Shown: positions 1 through 7,633, numbered from the stretch's first letter. The stretch is 45,637 nt of DNA from JAAYWY01 sp050945275 (GCA_050945275.1 JBMNSQ010000001.1:1-45637), one strand, 5' to 3'. The notes: generated by a model from the sequence alone, not told the origin. Made by a program: numbers and translations.

Positions 1-776
1 TAAGAGCCAGCTTCCACAGCCTCTGTAACCACTGATCCACTTGGGGTAATATCTGCCAAAGCTGCCTTGTACTCCAAAGGATCAAACACATCCTCCCAGC
101 CGTCTAATTGATCCAAAAACATACCTGAAAGCGGTGTGTACACAGTCACACTCGCCTGATCCATTAATTCTCTAGCCTCAGCCTCGATTTGCCGCCAAGC
201 ACCACCTGTCGCTTCTTCATTAGCTAACTGCTCCTTTTGTGCTAACAAATCACTTCTTTGCTTTAATAACTGTTGTAACCTAGAGTTTAACTGCCCAGTT
301 CGCCTCGTTTCCAGCCTGGCTAAATCATCCTTTAGCTCGGCTAACAATTGCGTTATTTTGTCACCTACCTGGGATAATTCCTGCTCCACTTGCTTTTTTT
401 GAAATGCAAGCTGGCTTTCCCATAGCGTTTTTTCACTTTTCGCCTTTTCCAGAAAAAGTTGAGCCTGTTCTAGCAAATCCGCCGTTAATATTTCTCCAAT
501 AGGAGTGTTAGCTGGTAAACGTTCGCTGACCGCTACTTTGGGGTGCCAAATGCCCGCACTTGGAGCAACAAGGATTTGTTCCCGACGCAAGAGTAACGCC
601 TCTCCAAATACAGTCAACGTTACTGCTCCCTCTTTTGCAGCTACCTTTCGTGTAGCTTTAGTAAGTAACAATCTACCGGTTAAATTAATAGCGTTTAAAG
701 CAACAACCAAACCGAATACTAATAAAAATGCTGAGACAGACAAAGGTAAGCGTGTTTTTTTCTTGGTAACAGTCAT
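1..776 (-). CDS. HlyD-like periplasmic adaptor / membrane fusion protein, 3' end cut by window
   Basis: The reading frame opens at ATG 776 behind an AGAGGTGG ribosome binding site and runs off the window edge after 258 codons, so the C-terminus is missing. Residues 11-31 form one membrane anchor after a basic start (MTVTKKKTR). A barrel-like stretch (about 45-100, with VAPSAGIWHP) follows, then a Gln/Leu/Lys-rich coiled coil (about 105-205), then a second barrel-like part (SVTVYTPLSGMF). This anchor, half-motif, coiled-coil, half-motif order is that of HlyD-type adaptors. No transporter partner is visible, so the substrate is unknown. It follows pgeF on the same strand, and in related Firmicutes I recall a similar protein between pgeF and the ylmE-sepF genes. 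The family call rests on architecture, not on a strong signature. Confidence 0.7.
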   Translation of the reverse strand, partial: MTVTKKKTRLPLSVSAFLLVFGLVVALNAINLTGRLLLTKATRKVAAKEGAVTLTVFGEALLLRREQILVAPSAGIWHPKVAVSERLPANTPIGEILTADLLEQAQLFLEKAKSEKTLWESQLAFQKKQVEQELSQVGDKITQLLAELKDDLARLETRRTGQLNSRLQQLLKQRSDLLAQKEQLANEEATGGAWRQIEAEARELMDQASVTVYTPLSGMFLDQLDGWEDVFDPLEYKAALADITPSGSVVTEAVEAGS

Positions 777-848
777 AAAAAAGGCCACCTCTTTTCATAC
801 AGGTCGCCTTCTAGGTTCTACCCTTTTCCATTAATTACCTGCTGCCAA

Positions 849-1655
849 TTACAGTGAAATAGTAGCCATAAGGCTCCCTGCACGACCTTGTTCGCCACGG
901 TAAGAGAAAAAATCCTGCCGATTACAGTAAGTACATATTCTGGCCACGTCAATATGATCTGTTCTTACCCCGGCTCCTAGCAATAAACGCTGATTGAGCT
1001 CCCATAAACTAAGCATAACATGTCCGGGACGGGAAGGCGAAATTACATCGGCCCACCAAGAAATATTATTCTTAAGGGGAAGCAAGACGTTATCGTCTAC
1101 TTCGTAACAACATGGTCCGATGGAAGGGCCGATAGCCACTAGCACATCCTCAGGCCGGGAGTTAAAATTATGTTGGAGCGATTGCAAAGTCCCTACTGCA
1201 ATCCCTCTGACCGAACCGCGCCAGCCCGCATGGGCGGCACCTATTGCCCCATTTACGGGATCAAAAAACAAAAGAGGTACACAATCCGCTGTGTACACTG
1301 AAAGAGCGACGTTGGCACCGGTTACTAGCGCATCGGTGGCTGGCAAACCGTCTTCCCATGAAAACGCTCCTCGTCCAGCGTCAGCTTCTGTCACCAACGC
1401 AACCTTGGCCCCATGAGTTTGCTGGCCGGCCACTAAATTATCCAAACTTATGCCCAGCGAAACCAGAAATACTTGTCGCATCTGCTGGATCGCTATTGAA
1501 TCACCCTTTTTGTAACCAAGATTAAATTCATCCGTAACTTCACCGTAAAGAGTACCATGACGGGTACTAAACCCGTGTTTGATCAAACCGGTAGCACTCA
1601 GCAGATCAGATGTTAAGTAGGCCATTCCGTTTAAATTATGCCAAGTAAAACCCAT
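849..1655 (-). CDS. pgeF: Peptidoglycan editing factor PgeF / YfiH-type laccase-domain protein
   Basis: A 268-residue cytosolic protein of the YfiH (cyto-purine nucleosidase / polyphenol oxidase) family. Family members have been assigned purine nucleoside phosphorylase or adenosine deaminase activity, and in E. coli a role in removing misincorporated serine from muropeptide precursors. The metal-site motifs are present: QQTHGAKV, TADCVPLLFF, AHAGWRG and, near the C-terminus, CTYCNRQDFFSYRG. The frame also permits GTG at 1664, but AAGGGTG sits six bases before ATG 1655, so I chose 1655. It is the usual neighbour of ylmC and sepF-type genes downstream of sigG. An extended -10 (TGTTATAAT, 1687-1695) lies upstream. 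Confidence 0.93.
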   Translation of the reverse strand: MGFTWHNLNGMAYLTSDLLSATGLIKHGFSTRHGTLYGEVTDEFNLGYKKGDSIAIQQMRQVFLVSLGISLDNLVAGQQTHGAKVALVTEADAGRGAFSWEDGLPATDALVTGANVALSVYTADCVPLLFFDPVNGAIGAAHAGWRGSVRGIAVGTLQSLQHNFNSRPEDVLVAIGPSIGPCCYEVDDNVLLPLKNNISWWADVISPSRPGHVMLSLWELNQRLLLGAGVRTDHIDVARICTYCNRQDFFSYRGEQGRAGSLMATISL

Positions 1656-1697
1656 GAAGTGCACCCTTTCTACCTGTCCTTAGTTTATTATAACAAT

Positions 1698-1736
1698 AAA
1701 AGCCCCGGCTTGCTTAAACAAACTCAAGGCTTTTGC
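1698..1736 (-). terminator. Probable terminator after the ylmC-like gene
   Basis: On the minus strand AAAAGCC and GGCTTTT pair across an imperfect inner stem (TTG/CAA), followed by TTTTATTG. It separates the YlmC-like gene from pgeF. The interior is loose, so readthrough is plausible. Confidence 0.45.
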
Positions 1737-1753
1737 TTTATTTGAGAAATGCT

Positions 1754-2014
1754 TTATCTAAGTGGCGGAGAAGATGAGGGCCGATGCTCCACTAAAATCA
1801 CGTCCTGACCGATACGCTTGATTTTATCCCACCCTATCACTATATCATCGCTTCGGCTAAATAGGCTAAGCATACCCCGAGGTCCGGGCACAACGATTGC
1901 TCGGAGTTTGCCGTTTTCCATGTCAATATCCACATCAATAATAGTACCCAGTTTACGACCGTCACTAATGTTAACAACTTCGCGAGCACGAAGCTCTGAA
2001 GCACGGACTAAAAT
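1754..2014 (-). CDS. YlmC/YmxH-family PRC-barrel protein, probable ATT start
   Basis: A small PRC-barrel protein of the YlmC/YmxH sporulation-associated family, of unknown biochemical function. The core is SELRAREVVNISDGRKLGTI, then DVDIDMENGKLRAIVVPGP, then DDIVIGWDKIKRIGQDVILV. An upstream ATG exists in frame at 2038, but the first eight codons would then contain GGGGAGGTGAGG (2029-2018), an excellent Shine-Dalgarno sequence. Seven bases after GGAGGT comes ATT at 2014, and starting there gives (M)LVRASELRAREVVNI, which matches the usual N-terminus of the family. I therefore place the start at ATT 2014 (86 residues), a rare initiation codon. GTG 2023 lies inside the SD and has no SD of its own. 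It sits between the 51-residue peptide gene and pgeF. Confidence 0.85.
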   Translation of the reverse strand: MLVRASELRAREVVNISDGRKLGTIIDVDIDMENGKLRAIVVPGPRGMLSLFSRSDDIVIGWDKIKRIGQDVILVEHRPSSSPPLR

Positions 2015-2066
2015 AGCCCTCACCTCCCCGCAGCACATTATATGCGAGGAGAACGTATTCTAATCC

Positions 2067-2222
2067 TTAAACTTTCGGTTCAAGCCGAGGAACTATTACA
2101 GCTTCGTAAGGAATGAGGTTGGTATGATTATAGGCTTCCACTACATTCGGTCCACGCCGTACATAATAATAGCCTGAGACTAAAACAAGGCTAAGCAGCA
2201 CTAAAACCAACAGTTGTCGCAT
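2067..2222 (-). CDS. 51-residue single-pass membrane peptide downstream of sigG
   Basis: A short gene in the gap between sigG and the YlmC-like gene. ATG 2222 is preceded by GGGAGGCG at good spacing and the frame ends at TAA 2067. The product begins MRQLLVLVLLSLVLVSGYYY, a hydrophobic segment (residues 4-20) serving as membrane anchor or uncleaved signal, then VRRGPNVVEAYNHTNLIPYE and a C-terminus VIVPRLEPKV. It starts 14 bases after sigG ends, so it is probably cotranscribed with sigG and could be made in the forespore. I do not recognise the family. The clear SD and signal-like N-terminus support a real gene. Confidence 0.7.
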   Translation of the reverse strand: MRQLLVLVLLSLVLVSGYYYVRRGPNVVEAYNHTNLIPYEAVIVPRLEPKV

Positions 2223-2235
2223 ACATTTCGCCTCC

Positions 2236-3018
2236 CTATGACAAGCTTAAATGACGCCTTAAGCGTTCAAGTGCCGCCTTTTCCAGCCGTGATACCTGTG
2301 CTTGCGATATACCAATTTCCTCGGCTACTTCCATTTGGGTTTTACCGTGAAAAAAACGAAGGTTTAAAATGTGGCGCTCGCGTCCACCCAGCCTGTGCAT
2401 TGCTTCTCGGACCGCTAATTCTTCCACCCAGTTGCTGTCTTGTTCTTTATCATCTTTTACCTGATCCATAACGAAAATAGGGTCGCCGCCATCATGATAC
2501 ACCGGCTCAAACAAAGACAACGGCTCCTGAATAGCATCCATGGCAAACACTACTTCTTCTCGAGGAAGCTTAAGTTCGGCAGCAATCTCACTAACAGACG
2601 GTTCCCGACTGTGTCTTGTTACTAGTGCATCACGCGCCTGTAGAGCCTTATATGCCATGTCACGGAGTGACCGGCTTACCCGGATGGGATTGTTATCCCT
2701 CAGATAACGACGAATTTCACCCACAATCATTGGAACCGCATAGGTAGAAAACTTTACGTTTTGCCCCAGGTCAAAGTTATCAATGGCTTTCATTAAACCG
2801 ATACAACCGACCTGGAACAAATCATCTACGTTTTCTCCACGGTTGTTAAACCGTTGAATTACACTCAGAACCAAGCGCAGATTTCCGTTTACCAACTTTT
2901 CTCGGGCTAATTCATCTCCTGCCATTAAAGCACGAAATAGCTCACGCATTTTAGCATTAGAAAGCACCGGAAGCTTGGCTGTATTCACTCCACATATTTC
3001 AACTTTATTTACAAGCAT
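2236..3018 (-). CDS. sigG: RNA polymerase sporulation sigma factor SigG
   Basis: The late forespore sigma factor, 260 residues. The N-terminus (M)LVNKVEICGVNTAKLPVL is the sigma-G signature and fixes the start at ATG 3018, although an in-frame start at 3105 inside sigE exists. Region 2 follows (GENVDDLFQVGCIGLMKAID, NVKFSTYAVPMIVGEIRRYL), then region 3 (SVSEIAAELKLPREEV) and region 4 with its helix-turn-helix (TQMEVAEEIGISQAQVSRLE). The start is preceded by GGGAGGGG. It lies 64 bases after sigE. A sigma-G-type promoter and a hairpin covering the ribosome binding site occupy that gap (separate entries). Confidence 0.98.
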   Translation of the reverse strand: MLVNKVEICGVNTAKLPVLSNAKMRELFRALMAGDELAREKLVNGNLRLVLSVIQRFNNRGENVDDLFQVGCIGLMKAIDNFDLGQNVKFSTYAVPMIVGEIRRYLRDNNPIRVSRSLRDMAYKALQARDALVTRHSREPSVSEIAAELKLPREEVVFAMDAIQEPLSLFEPVYHDGGDPIFVMDQVKDDKEQDSNWVEELAVREAMHRLGGRERHILNLRFFHGKTQMEVAEEIGISQAQVSRLEKAALERLRRHLSLS

Positions 3019-3075
3019 AAAACCCCTCCCGGAAGGCAACCTAATTCCAGTATTGCCACCGGTGAGAGGTTTTAT
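3017..3075 (-). promoter_or_regulatory. Leader hairpin sequestering the sigG ribosome binding site
   Basis: In a transcript reading from sigE into sigG, AUAAAACCUCUC (3075-3064) pairs with GAGGGGUUUUAU (3028-3017): twelve pairs, one of them G-U, with a 35-nt loop. The 3' arm contains most of the Shine-Dalgarno GGGAGGGG and the first two bases of the AUG. A transcript starting at the internal promoter (about 3041) lacks the 5' arm. A translational block on spoIIG readthrough RNA by such a hairpin is known for B. subtilis sigG; pairing here is my reading. Confidence 0.7.
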
Positions 3076-3077
3076 GC
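3048..3077 (-). promoter_or_regulatory. Candidate sigma-G (or sigma-F) promoter of sigG
   Basis: GCATA (3077-3073), an 18-bp spacer and AATACTG (3054-3048) fit the forespore consensus gHATR-N18-CATnhTA with five of seven -10 positions. It lies between sigE and sigG, where B. subtilis has its forespore promoter for sigG. Start would be near 3041, inside the hairpin loop described separately. Confidence 0.55.
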
Positions 3078-3082
3078 TCAAA

Positions 3083-3808
3083 TCATTCCATACGCTTGAT
3101 TTCACGACGAAGGCGTTTCAAGATGCGCTTTTCTAGACGTGATATGTAGGATTGTGAAATTCCTAGTAAATCGGCTACTTCCTTTTGCGTTTTTTCCGGT
3201 TCATTACGCAAACCGAATCGAAGTTCCATGATAAGTTTTTCTCGCGGAGAAAGCTTCTGGAGTGCTTGGTGCAATAACTTTCTTTCCACATCTTCCTCTA
3301 CCGGACGGGAAATTAGATCACTTTCCGTCCCCAAAACATCAGATAGTAACAGTTCGTTCCCGTCCCAATCGATGTTCAATGGCTCATCAAAAGAAACCTC
3401 GGAACGCAATTTATTGTTTCGCCGTAAAAACATTAATATTTCATTTTCAACACAACGAGACGCATAAGTGGCCAATTTAATCTTCTTAGCCGGATTAAAA
3501 GTATTAACAGCTTTAATAAGTCCTATGCTACCAATGGAAACCAAATCTTCAATGCCCACGCCGGTATTTTCAAATTTACGAGCGATATAAACAACCAGGC
3601 GCAGATTATGTTCAATGAGTACGCTCCTTACCGCCTTGTCTCCCCGCTCCAGCCGAGCCAGTAAATATCCTTCCTCAGCTGTACTAAGCGGCGGCGGTAA
3701 AGCTTCGCTAGAGCCTACATACCAAACGGCCCAACGACCTAAACCAATAAGCCCTAGTAAACGTACTACTAATAGGCGCATAGCTAACCGGCAGGTAGGG
3801 ATTTTCAT
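3083..3808 (-). CDS. sigE: Pro-sigma-E sporulation sigma factor precursor
   Basis: The early mother-cell sigma factor, 241 residues, made as a precursor. The first 30 or so residues (MKIPTCRLAMRLLVVRLLGL onward, ending near AVWYVGSSEALPPPL) form the amphipathic membrane-binding pro-sequence removed by SpoIIGA. Region 2 is nearly canonical (NLRLVVYIARKFENTGVGIE, KLATYASRCVENEILMFLRR), followed by EVSFDEPLNIDWDGNELLLS and the region 4 helix-turn-helix EVADLLGISQSYISRLEKR. ATG 3808 is preceded by AAGGAGA; an in-frame GTG at 3826 would include that SD. It starts 18 bases after spoIIGA, forming the spoIIG operon. Confidence 0.98.
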   Translation of the reverse strand: MKIPTCRLAMRLLVVRLLGLIGLGRWAVWYVGSSEALPPPLSTAEEGYLLARLERGDKAVRSVLIEHNLRLVVYIARKFENTGVGIEDLVSIGSIGLIKAVNTFNPAKKIKLATYASRCVENEILMFLRRNNKLRSEVSFDEPLNIDWDGNELLLSDVLGTESDLISRPVEEDVERKLLHQALQKLSPREKLIMELRFGLRNEPEKTQKEVADLLGISQSYISRLEKRILKRLRREIKRME

Positions 3809-3826
3809 GCCAAATCTCTCCTTCAC

Positions 3827-4744
3827 TTACGCCTCATCTAAATACGGCATTAAAACTTCGGGACTTACTAATGCCTGCCACGTCCCTTCGGATGAGAGGC
3901 GTCCCGGAGCTAACCCCACAACCGCCCGTGGAACATTAATGTTTTTCCTCTGATATTTTACTTGTACCCGATCAGGACGAAACCCTAACAGTAATGAATT
4001 CTCCTGACCTAAAGAATCAAAAGGAATAACCCGAAATCGCTGGGCATTACAATCTGCAGCCAAAGCCTGGCCCAATTGTTCCAAATCTAGCTCACCCCTT
4101 CTACCTCCTTCCACTAAGCCAATTATTGTCTCCGGTACAAGTCCGCTTAAGGCCTCCGCCTCCACTACAACCACCGGTGCTCCCGTTAAGGGGTCTACTA
4201 ACAGATTGCCGCTATCCAAGATCCCAGAAATCTTTCTCTCTTGTCCGTTCCACCGAACAATCAACGTCGCTGTCAGTTCCTCTTGCCAACGGCGGCGCTT
4301 TAGGTATAACCAGGCTAGGCGAGCTATAGGGATGACCACAACTGAGCCAGCCAACGGCATCCACCAAGATATCCTGGGCCAAGGTCCAGCTATAGTAGGT
4401 AACACAAAGTCTTGGCCAAGATAATATATGGCTAGCGCCGCTCCTCCTAAAGTAAAAGACACCAAGTAAAAATAGCCAGTAGCACGCAGAAAACGAACCG
4501 GTGAGACCGGTGCAAAAGTAGCTACCAAAATTAAGACAGAAACCACTACCTTAGCAGGCCAATAAGCGAAGTTGCTCAAGGGATAAAAGACCAAATAAAC
4601 TGTATATGCTGTCCCCAACATAGCTCCCAAAGCAACCCTATAAAAACGGGCTGGAACTTGAGCCAACCAAGAAGTGAGCAGCAAAATAACCAGGTTCATG
4701 GCTACATTAATCACGGTGATAACATCTAGGTAGACGTACCGCAT
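3827..4744 (-). CDS. spoIIGA: Sigma-E processing aspartic peptidase SpoIIGA
   Basis: A 305-residue septal membrane protease that activates pro-sigma-E in the mother cell after a signal from SpoIIR. The N-terminal half holds about five membrane segments (for example VINVAMNLVILLLTSWLA and VVVSVLILVATFAPV). The cytosolic C-terminal half has the aspartic protease motif ISGILDSGNLLVDPLTGAPV, with DSGN as active site. The start ATG 4744 is preceded by GGGGGTGAGG; GTG 4753 in the same frame lies within that SD. It is adjacent to sigE, as in all spoIIG operons. Confidence 0.95.
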   Translation of the reverse strand: MRYVYLDVITVINVAMNLVILLLTSWLAQVPARFYRVALGAMLGTAYTVYLVFYPLSNFAYWPAKVVVSVLILVATFAPVSPVRFLRATGYFYLVSFTLGGAALAIYYLGQDFVLPTIAGPWPRISWWMPLAGSVVVIPIARLAWLYLKRRRWQEELTATLIVRWNGQERKISGILDSGNLLVDPLTGAPVVVVEAEALSGLVPETIIGLVEGGRRGELDLEQLGQALAADCNAQRFRVIPFDSLGQENSLLLGFRPDRVQVKYQRKNINVPRAVVGLAPGRLSSEGTWQALVSPEVLMPYLDEA

Positions 4745-4822
4745 CTGCCTCACCCCCTGGCAAACATGCCCACTTCTACCTTATCATGTCTATGTTTGAT
4801 ATCCAGAAAATAGCACAGCAAC

Positions 4823-4855
4823 ATTATACCGGGTCTTCATCCCAAAAAATGTCGC
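4823..4855 (-). promoter_or_regulatory. Candidate spoIIG promoter (long spacer, Spo0A-type)
   Basis: TATAAT (4828-4823) lies 21 bp after GCGACA (4855-4850). Spo0A-activated spoIIG promoters of Bacillus are sigma-A promoters with an unusually long spacer (about 22 bp) and 0A boxes (TGTCGAA) overlapping the -35. Here the opposite strand of the -35 region reads TGTCGCT, five of seven matches. It sits just downstream of the ftsZ terminator and 80 bases before spoIIGA. Confidence 0.5.
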
Positions 4856-4884
4856 TTCGCGCCCATTAAGGCTAGTAAGAAAAA

Positions 4885-4920
4885 TAACCCCTGCACCAAG
4901 ATTAATTAGTGCAGGGGTTA
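4885..4920 (-). terminator. Rho-independent terminator of ftsZ
   Basis: A perfect 12-bp stem (4885-4896 with 4909-4920) and a 12-nt loop, followed on the minus strand by TTTTTCTT. It begins 13 bases after the ftsZ stop codon and separates ftsZ from the spoIIG promoter. Confidence 0.9.
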
Positions 4921-4932
4921 ATTGATATTAGT

Positions 4933-5991
4933 TCATCTGCGCCGCAAAAAAGGAGGAATGTCTAACTCATCGCTGGCAAACGGCTTTAATTCCAAGTTGC
5001 GGAATAACTTATCGCCTTCCTTGTCCCCTATACTAGGACGGGCTTCAAAGCCGGTGGCAATAACTGTTACTTTAACTTCATCCTCCATGGACTCATCAAT
5101 AACAGCGCCAAAGATAATATTGGCTTCCGGATCAGCCGCCTCGGCAATAATAGCTGCCGCTTCGTTAACTTCAAACAAACCTAGATCAGATCCTCCGGTT
5201 ATATTGAGCAAGACACCCTTTGCTCCGTCGATGGAAGTCTCTAACAAAGGGCTGGCGATAGCCATCCTAGCTGCTTCTACCGCCCGACTGTCCCCGTTTG
5301 CTCGGCCAATACCCATAAGGGCGGAACCGGTGTCAGACATTATCGTTTTAACATCGGCGAAATCTAAATTAATAAGACCAGGTACAGCAATAAGGTCAGA
5401 AATACCTTGAACACCCTGCCTGAGTACATCGTCAGCGATACGAAAAGCGTCCAAAATCGAGGTCCTCTTCTCCACTACCTGCAACAGGCGATCGTTAGGT
5501 ATTATGATTAGAGTATCAACTTTCTCTTTCAGTTCACTGGTGCCTTTCTCAGCCTGTCCCATGCGGCGTCGCCCTTCGAAAGCAAAAGGCTTGGTCACTA
5601 CACCAACAGTAAGAGCTCCCATCTCTTTGGCCACTTCAGCCACGGTGGGACTCGCTCCAGTACCTGTTCCTCCCCCCATACCCGCTGTGACAAAAACCAT
5701 ATCCGCTCCCTTTAAGGATTCTTGAAGTGCTTCACGACTTTCTTCTGCTGCCTTCTTGCCAATATCCGGGTTGGCACCGGCCCCTAAGCCTCGTGTGATC
5801 TTTTCTCCAATTTGAATTTTTCGATTGGCCTGAGATAACAAAAGCTGTTGGGCATCAGTATTAACGGCAATAAACTCTACCCCTTTTAGGCCCGAGGCAA
5901 TCATCCGGTTAACAGCATTATTCCCCCCGCCGCCTACACCAACAACTTTTATATCGGCAAAACGATCCATATCGATGTCGAACTCTAGCAT
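4933..5991 (-). CDS. ftsZ: Cell division GTPase FtsZ
   Basis: The tubulin-like protein that polymerises into the division ring at mid-cell and, during sporulation, near the pole. It has 352 residues. It begins MLEFDIDMDRFADIKVVGVG, with GGGGNN at 20-25 and the GTP-binding signature GGGTGTG at 106-112. The C-terminal peptide DELDIPPFLRRR is the anchor-binding tail for FtsA/SepF. GAGGAGGG precedes the ATG. ftsA is not upstream; instead a M48 peptidase and the flagellar operon are. A sigma-H-like promoter and a strong terminator flank it, so it is probably monocistronic and induced at sporulation onset. Confidence 0.98.
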   Translation of the reverse strand: MLEFDIDMDRFADIKVVGVGGGGNNAVNRMIASGLKGVEFIAVNTDAQQLLLSQANRKIQIGEKITRGLGAGANPDIGKKAAEESREALQESLKGADMVFVTAGMGGGTGTGASPTVAEVAKEMGALTVGVVTKPFAFEGRRRMGQAEKGTSELKEKVDTLIIIPNDRLLQVVEKRTSILDAFRIADDVLRQGVQGISDLIAVPGLINLDFADVKTIMSDTGSALMGIGRANGDSRAVEAARMAIASPLLETSIDGAKGVLLNITGGSDLGLFEVNEAAAIIAEAADPEANIIFGAVIDESMEDEVKVTVIATGFEARPSIGDKEGDKLFRNLELKPFASDELDIPPFLRRR

Positions 5992-6041
5992 TTGATGGCG
6001 CCCTCCTCGCTCTCATGAAAAGCCCAATTCATAAGACTATC

Positions 6042-6068
6042 ATTCAACAGCGAGTTATAATTTCCCTT
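6042..6068 (-). promoter_or_regulatory. Sigma-H-like promoter of ftsZ
   Basis: AAGGGAAAT (6068-6060), an 11-bp spacer and GTTGAAT (6048-6042) fit the sigma-H consensus RnAGGAwWW-N11/12-RnnGAAT with one -35 mismatch. Transcription would start near 6035, about 44 bases before the ftsZ ATG. B. subtilis ftsAZ also has a sigma-H promoter used for polar septation. Confidence 0.55.
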
Positions 6069-6168
6069 TTTTTTGTATAAATTTTTCTGCACCGCTTTGG
6101 TCCCTAAGATGGCTAGTACCAACTACTCATCTATGGGCCGAACGGGCTTACTTAAGAGACTAAGAGAT

Positions 6169-7395
6169 CTACTCTTTAACCGCCTGTTGTAATAATTCTA
6201 TCCGCTTCAAAGTACTAGGGTGTGTATACGCAAACCATTCAATAAACGGTGGCGGCACTATATCAGAACGATTTCCCCGGGCCAGGTTCAATTGCAGAGC
6301 TACAGCACCTTCCGCATTCCCCACCAAGGCTACTGACTCTTTGTCGGCTGCTCGTTCCATATAGCGCGATATCCCGTTTTGAATTGGGCTAGTTACAAAG
6401 GATGTAAGTAATAAAAATAGCAGGGTAACGGCCCAAACCCTTAGGGGGTAATGGCCCAGCTGCCAGCGAGAAAAAGAGGATGTAAGTACCAGGGCTATGA
6501 GGTAGAACTGGGCAAAAGTCGCCACAATACCCCAAAATACGCCCGTTCGAATATGTCCCAGCTTCCAGTGAGCGATTTCGTGAGCCACTACCGCTTCCAC
6601 TTCGTTCAAGGGATAATTCTCCAACAGCGTATCATAAAGGACGATTCTTTTGGTACGGCCAATACCGGCGAAATACGCATTAGCCTTACTGGTACGCCTG
6701 CTAGCGTCCATCACCAGTACTTGTTGTACCGGGACATCTGCCTTCTGGGCTAGATTTTTCACCATGGCTACAACTTGTGGCTCTGTGGCTGGTTCAAAGC
6801 GGTTATATAGCGGTGCCACAAACGATGGCCATAAAAAAGTTTGCACTATTAACCACCCAGCCATAAACAAACCCGCCGGAAGCCACCAGGAAGTAGGCCA
6901 TTTACGCAAAGCCAGAAAGAACAAGGCAGCACCTACAACTGAAAAGACCAAATCCATAGCTGCTCCCTTGATGTAATCAGCCCACCAGCTGGCCATAGTC
7001 TGGCTAGAGAAACCCCAGCGGTGTTCTAACACATAACTACTGTAGAAGCTGATCGGTAAATTGACTAACCGCAAACCAACCCATAGAACAAGAAAAAACA
7101 ACAACACCCCTAGAAACCGTCTACCTTGAACAGCACTCAGCACCCACTTTTCCAGTAGATTACCTCCTCGTCCGAGTGCTACGGTTGCTAGTAACATTAT
7201 TTGCAAGGCGAAGCGAAGCACAAACAACACTTGTTTTTGCTGTCTGTATTTATGCCCGGCCAGTATTTCCTCACGGGAGAAATGCTGAAGAGCAGCCGGT
7301 GTGACATTTGCTGGGGCCAATGAAAAATACAGATAAAGAGCAAGAAGGCTAGCTGTAAGAAGAAGCAACAACCCACCTATGGTTTTTCCTTTCAT
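6169..7395 (-). CDS. M48 family membrane metallopeptidase (Ste24/CAAX prenyl protease type)
   Basis: A 408-residue integral membrane zinc protease of the Ste24 type. Membrane segments lie near 9-28, 52-73, 95-115, 147-165, 172-192, 286-306 and 320-338. The catalytic motif is AVVAHEIAHWKLGH (HExxH at 272-276), and the third zinc ligand is in YMERAADKES (Glu 347). Bacteria have no prenylated CAAX proteins, so the substrate is probably a misfolded or processed membrane protein. Start ATG 7395 follows AAGGAGAGG. It begins 19 bases after csrA ends and could be the last gene of the flagellar operon by readthrough, although its function is unrelated. Confidence 0.93.
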   Translation of the reverse strand: MKGKTIGGLLLLLTASLLALYLYFSLAPANVTPAALQHFSREEILAGHKYRQQKQVLFVLRFALQIMLLATVALGRGGNLLEKWVLSAVQGRRFLGVLLFFLVLWVGLRLVNLPISFYSSYVLEHRWGFSSQTMASWWADYIKGAAMDLVFSVVGAALFFLALRKWPTSWWLPAGLFMAGWLIVQTFLWPSFVAPLYNRFEPATEPQVVAMVKNLAQKADVPVQQVLVMDASRRTSKANAYFAGIGRTKRIVLYDTLLENYPLNEVEAVVAHEIAHWKLGHIRTGVFWGIVATFAQFYLIALVLTSSFSRWQLGHYPLRVWAVTLLFLLLTSFVTSPIQNGISRYMERAADKESVALVGNAEGAVALQLNLARGNRSDIVPPPFIEWFAYTHPSTLKRIELLQQAVKE

Positions 7396-7414
7396 CGGAA
7401 TACCTCTCCTTGAG

Positions 7415-7633
7415 CTATTTTCTAGGCAACAAAGCTAGATCAATTCCTGTGGGCTTAGCCGCTGCCTGGTTTTCTTCGGAGATAGCATCGTACACTTCCC
7501 GCCGATAGACGGCTATCGACTTTGGTGCTGTAATTCCGAGCGATAGCTGACCGTCCTTCCATCCTAACACCTTAACTTCAATATCGGCCCCAATCATAAT
7601 ACTCTGGCCGAGCCGACGGCTTAAAATAAGCAC
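7415..7633 (-). CDS. csrA: Carbon storage regulator CsrA
   Basis: A 72-residue RNA-binding translational regulator. The sequence MLILSRRLGQSIMIGADIEV is typical, and the fold core LSLGITAPKSIAVYRREVYD follows. The GTG start at 7633 is immediately next to the fliW stop and uses GAGGAGGG. In Firmicutes CsrA represses flagellin (hag) translation and is antagonised by FliW. The fliW-csrA coupling seen here is the classic arrangement. The tail after residue 55 is longer than in enterobacterial CsrA, as usual for Firmicutes. Confidence 0.97.
   Translation of the reverse strand: MLILSRRLGQSIMIGADIEVKVLGWKDGQLSLGITAPKSIAVYRREVYDAISEENQAAAKPTGIDLALLPRK

Noticed and set aside
505..834. A 109-codon plus-strand frame opposite the HlyD-like gene
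   Set aside because: Antisense to a well-supported gene, no SD, no protein-like pattern.
3019..3105. A longer SigG starting at 3105 inside sigE
   Set aside because: The extra residues are unlike any SigG N-terminus, no SD precedes them, and the SD at 3023-3030 fits ATG 3018.
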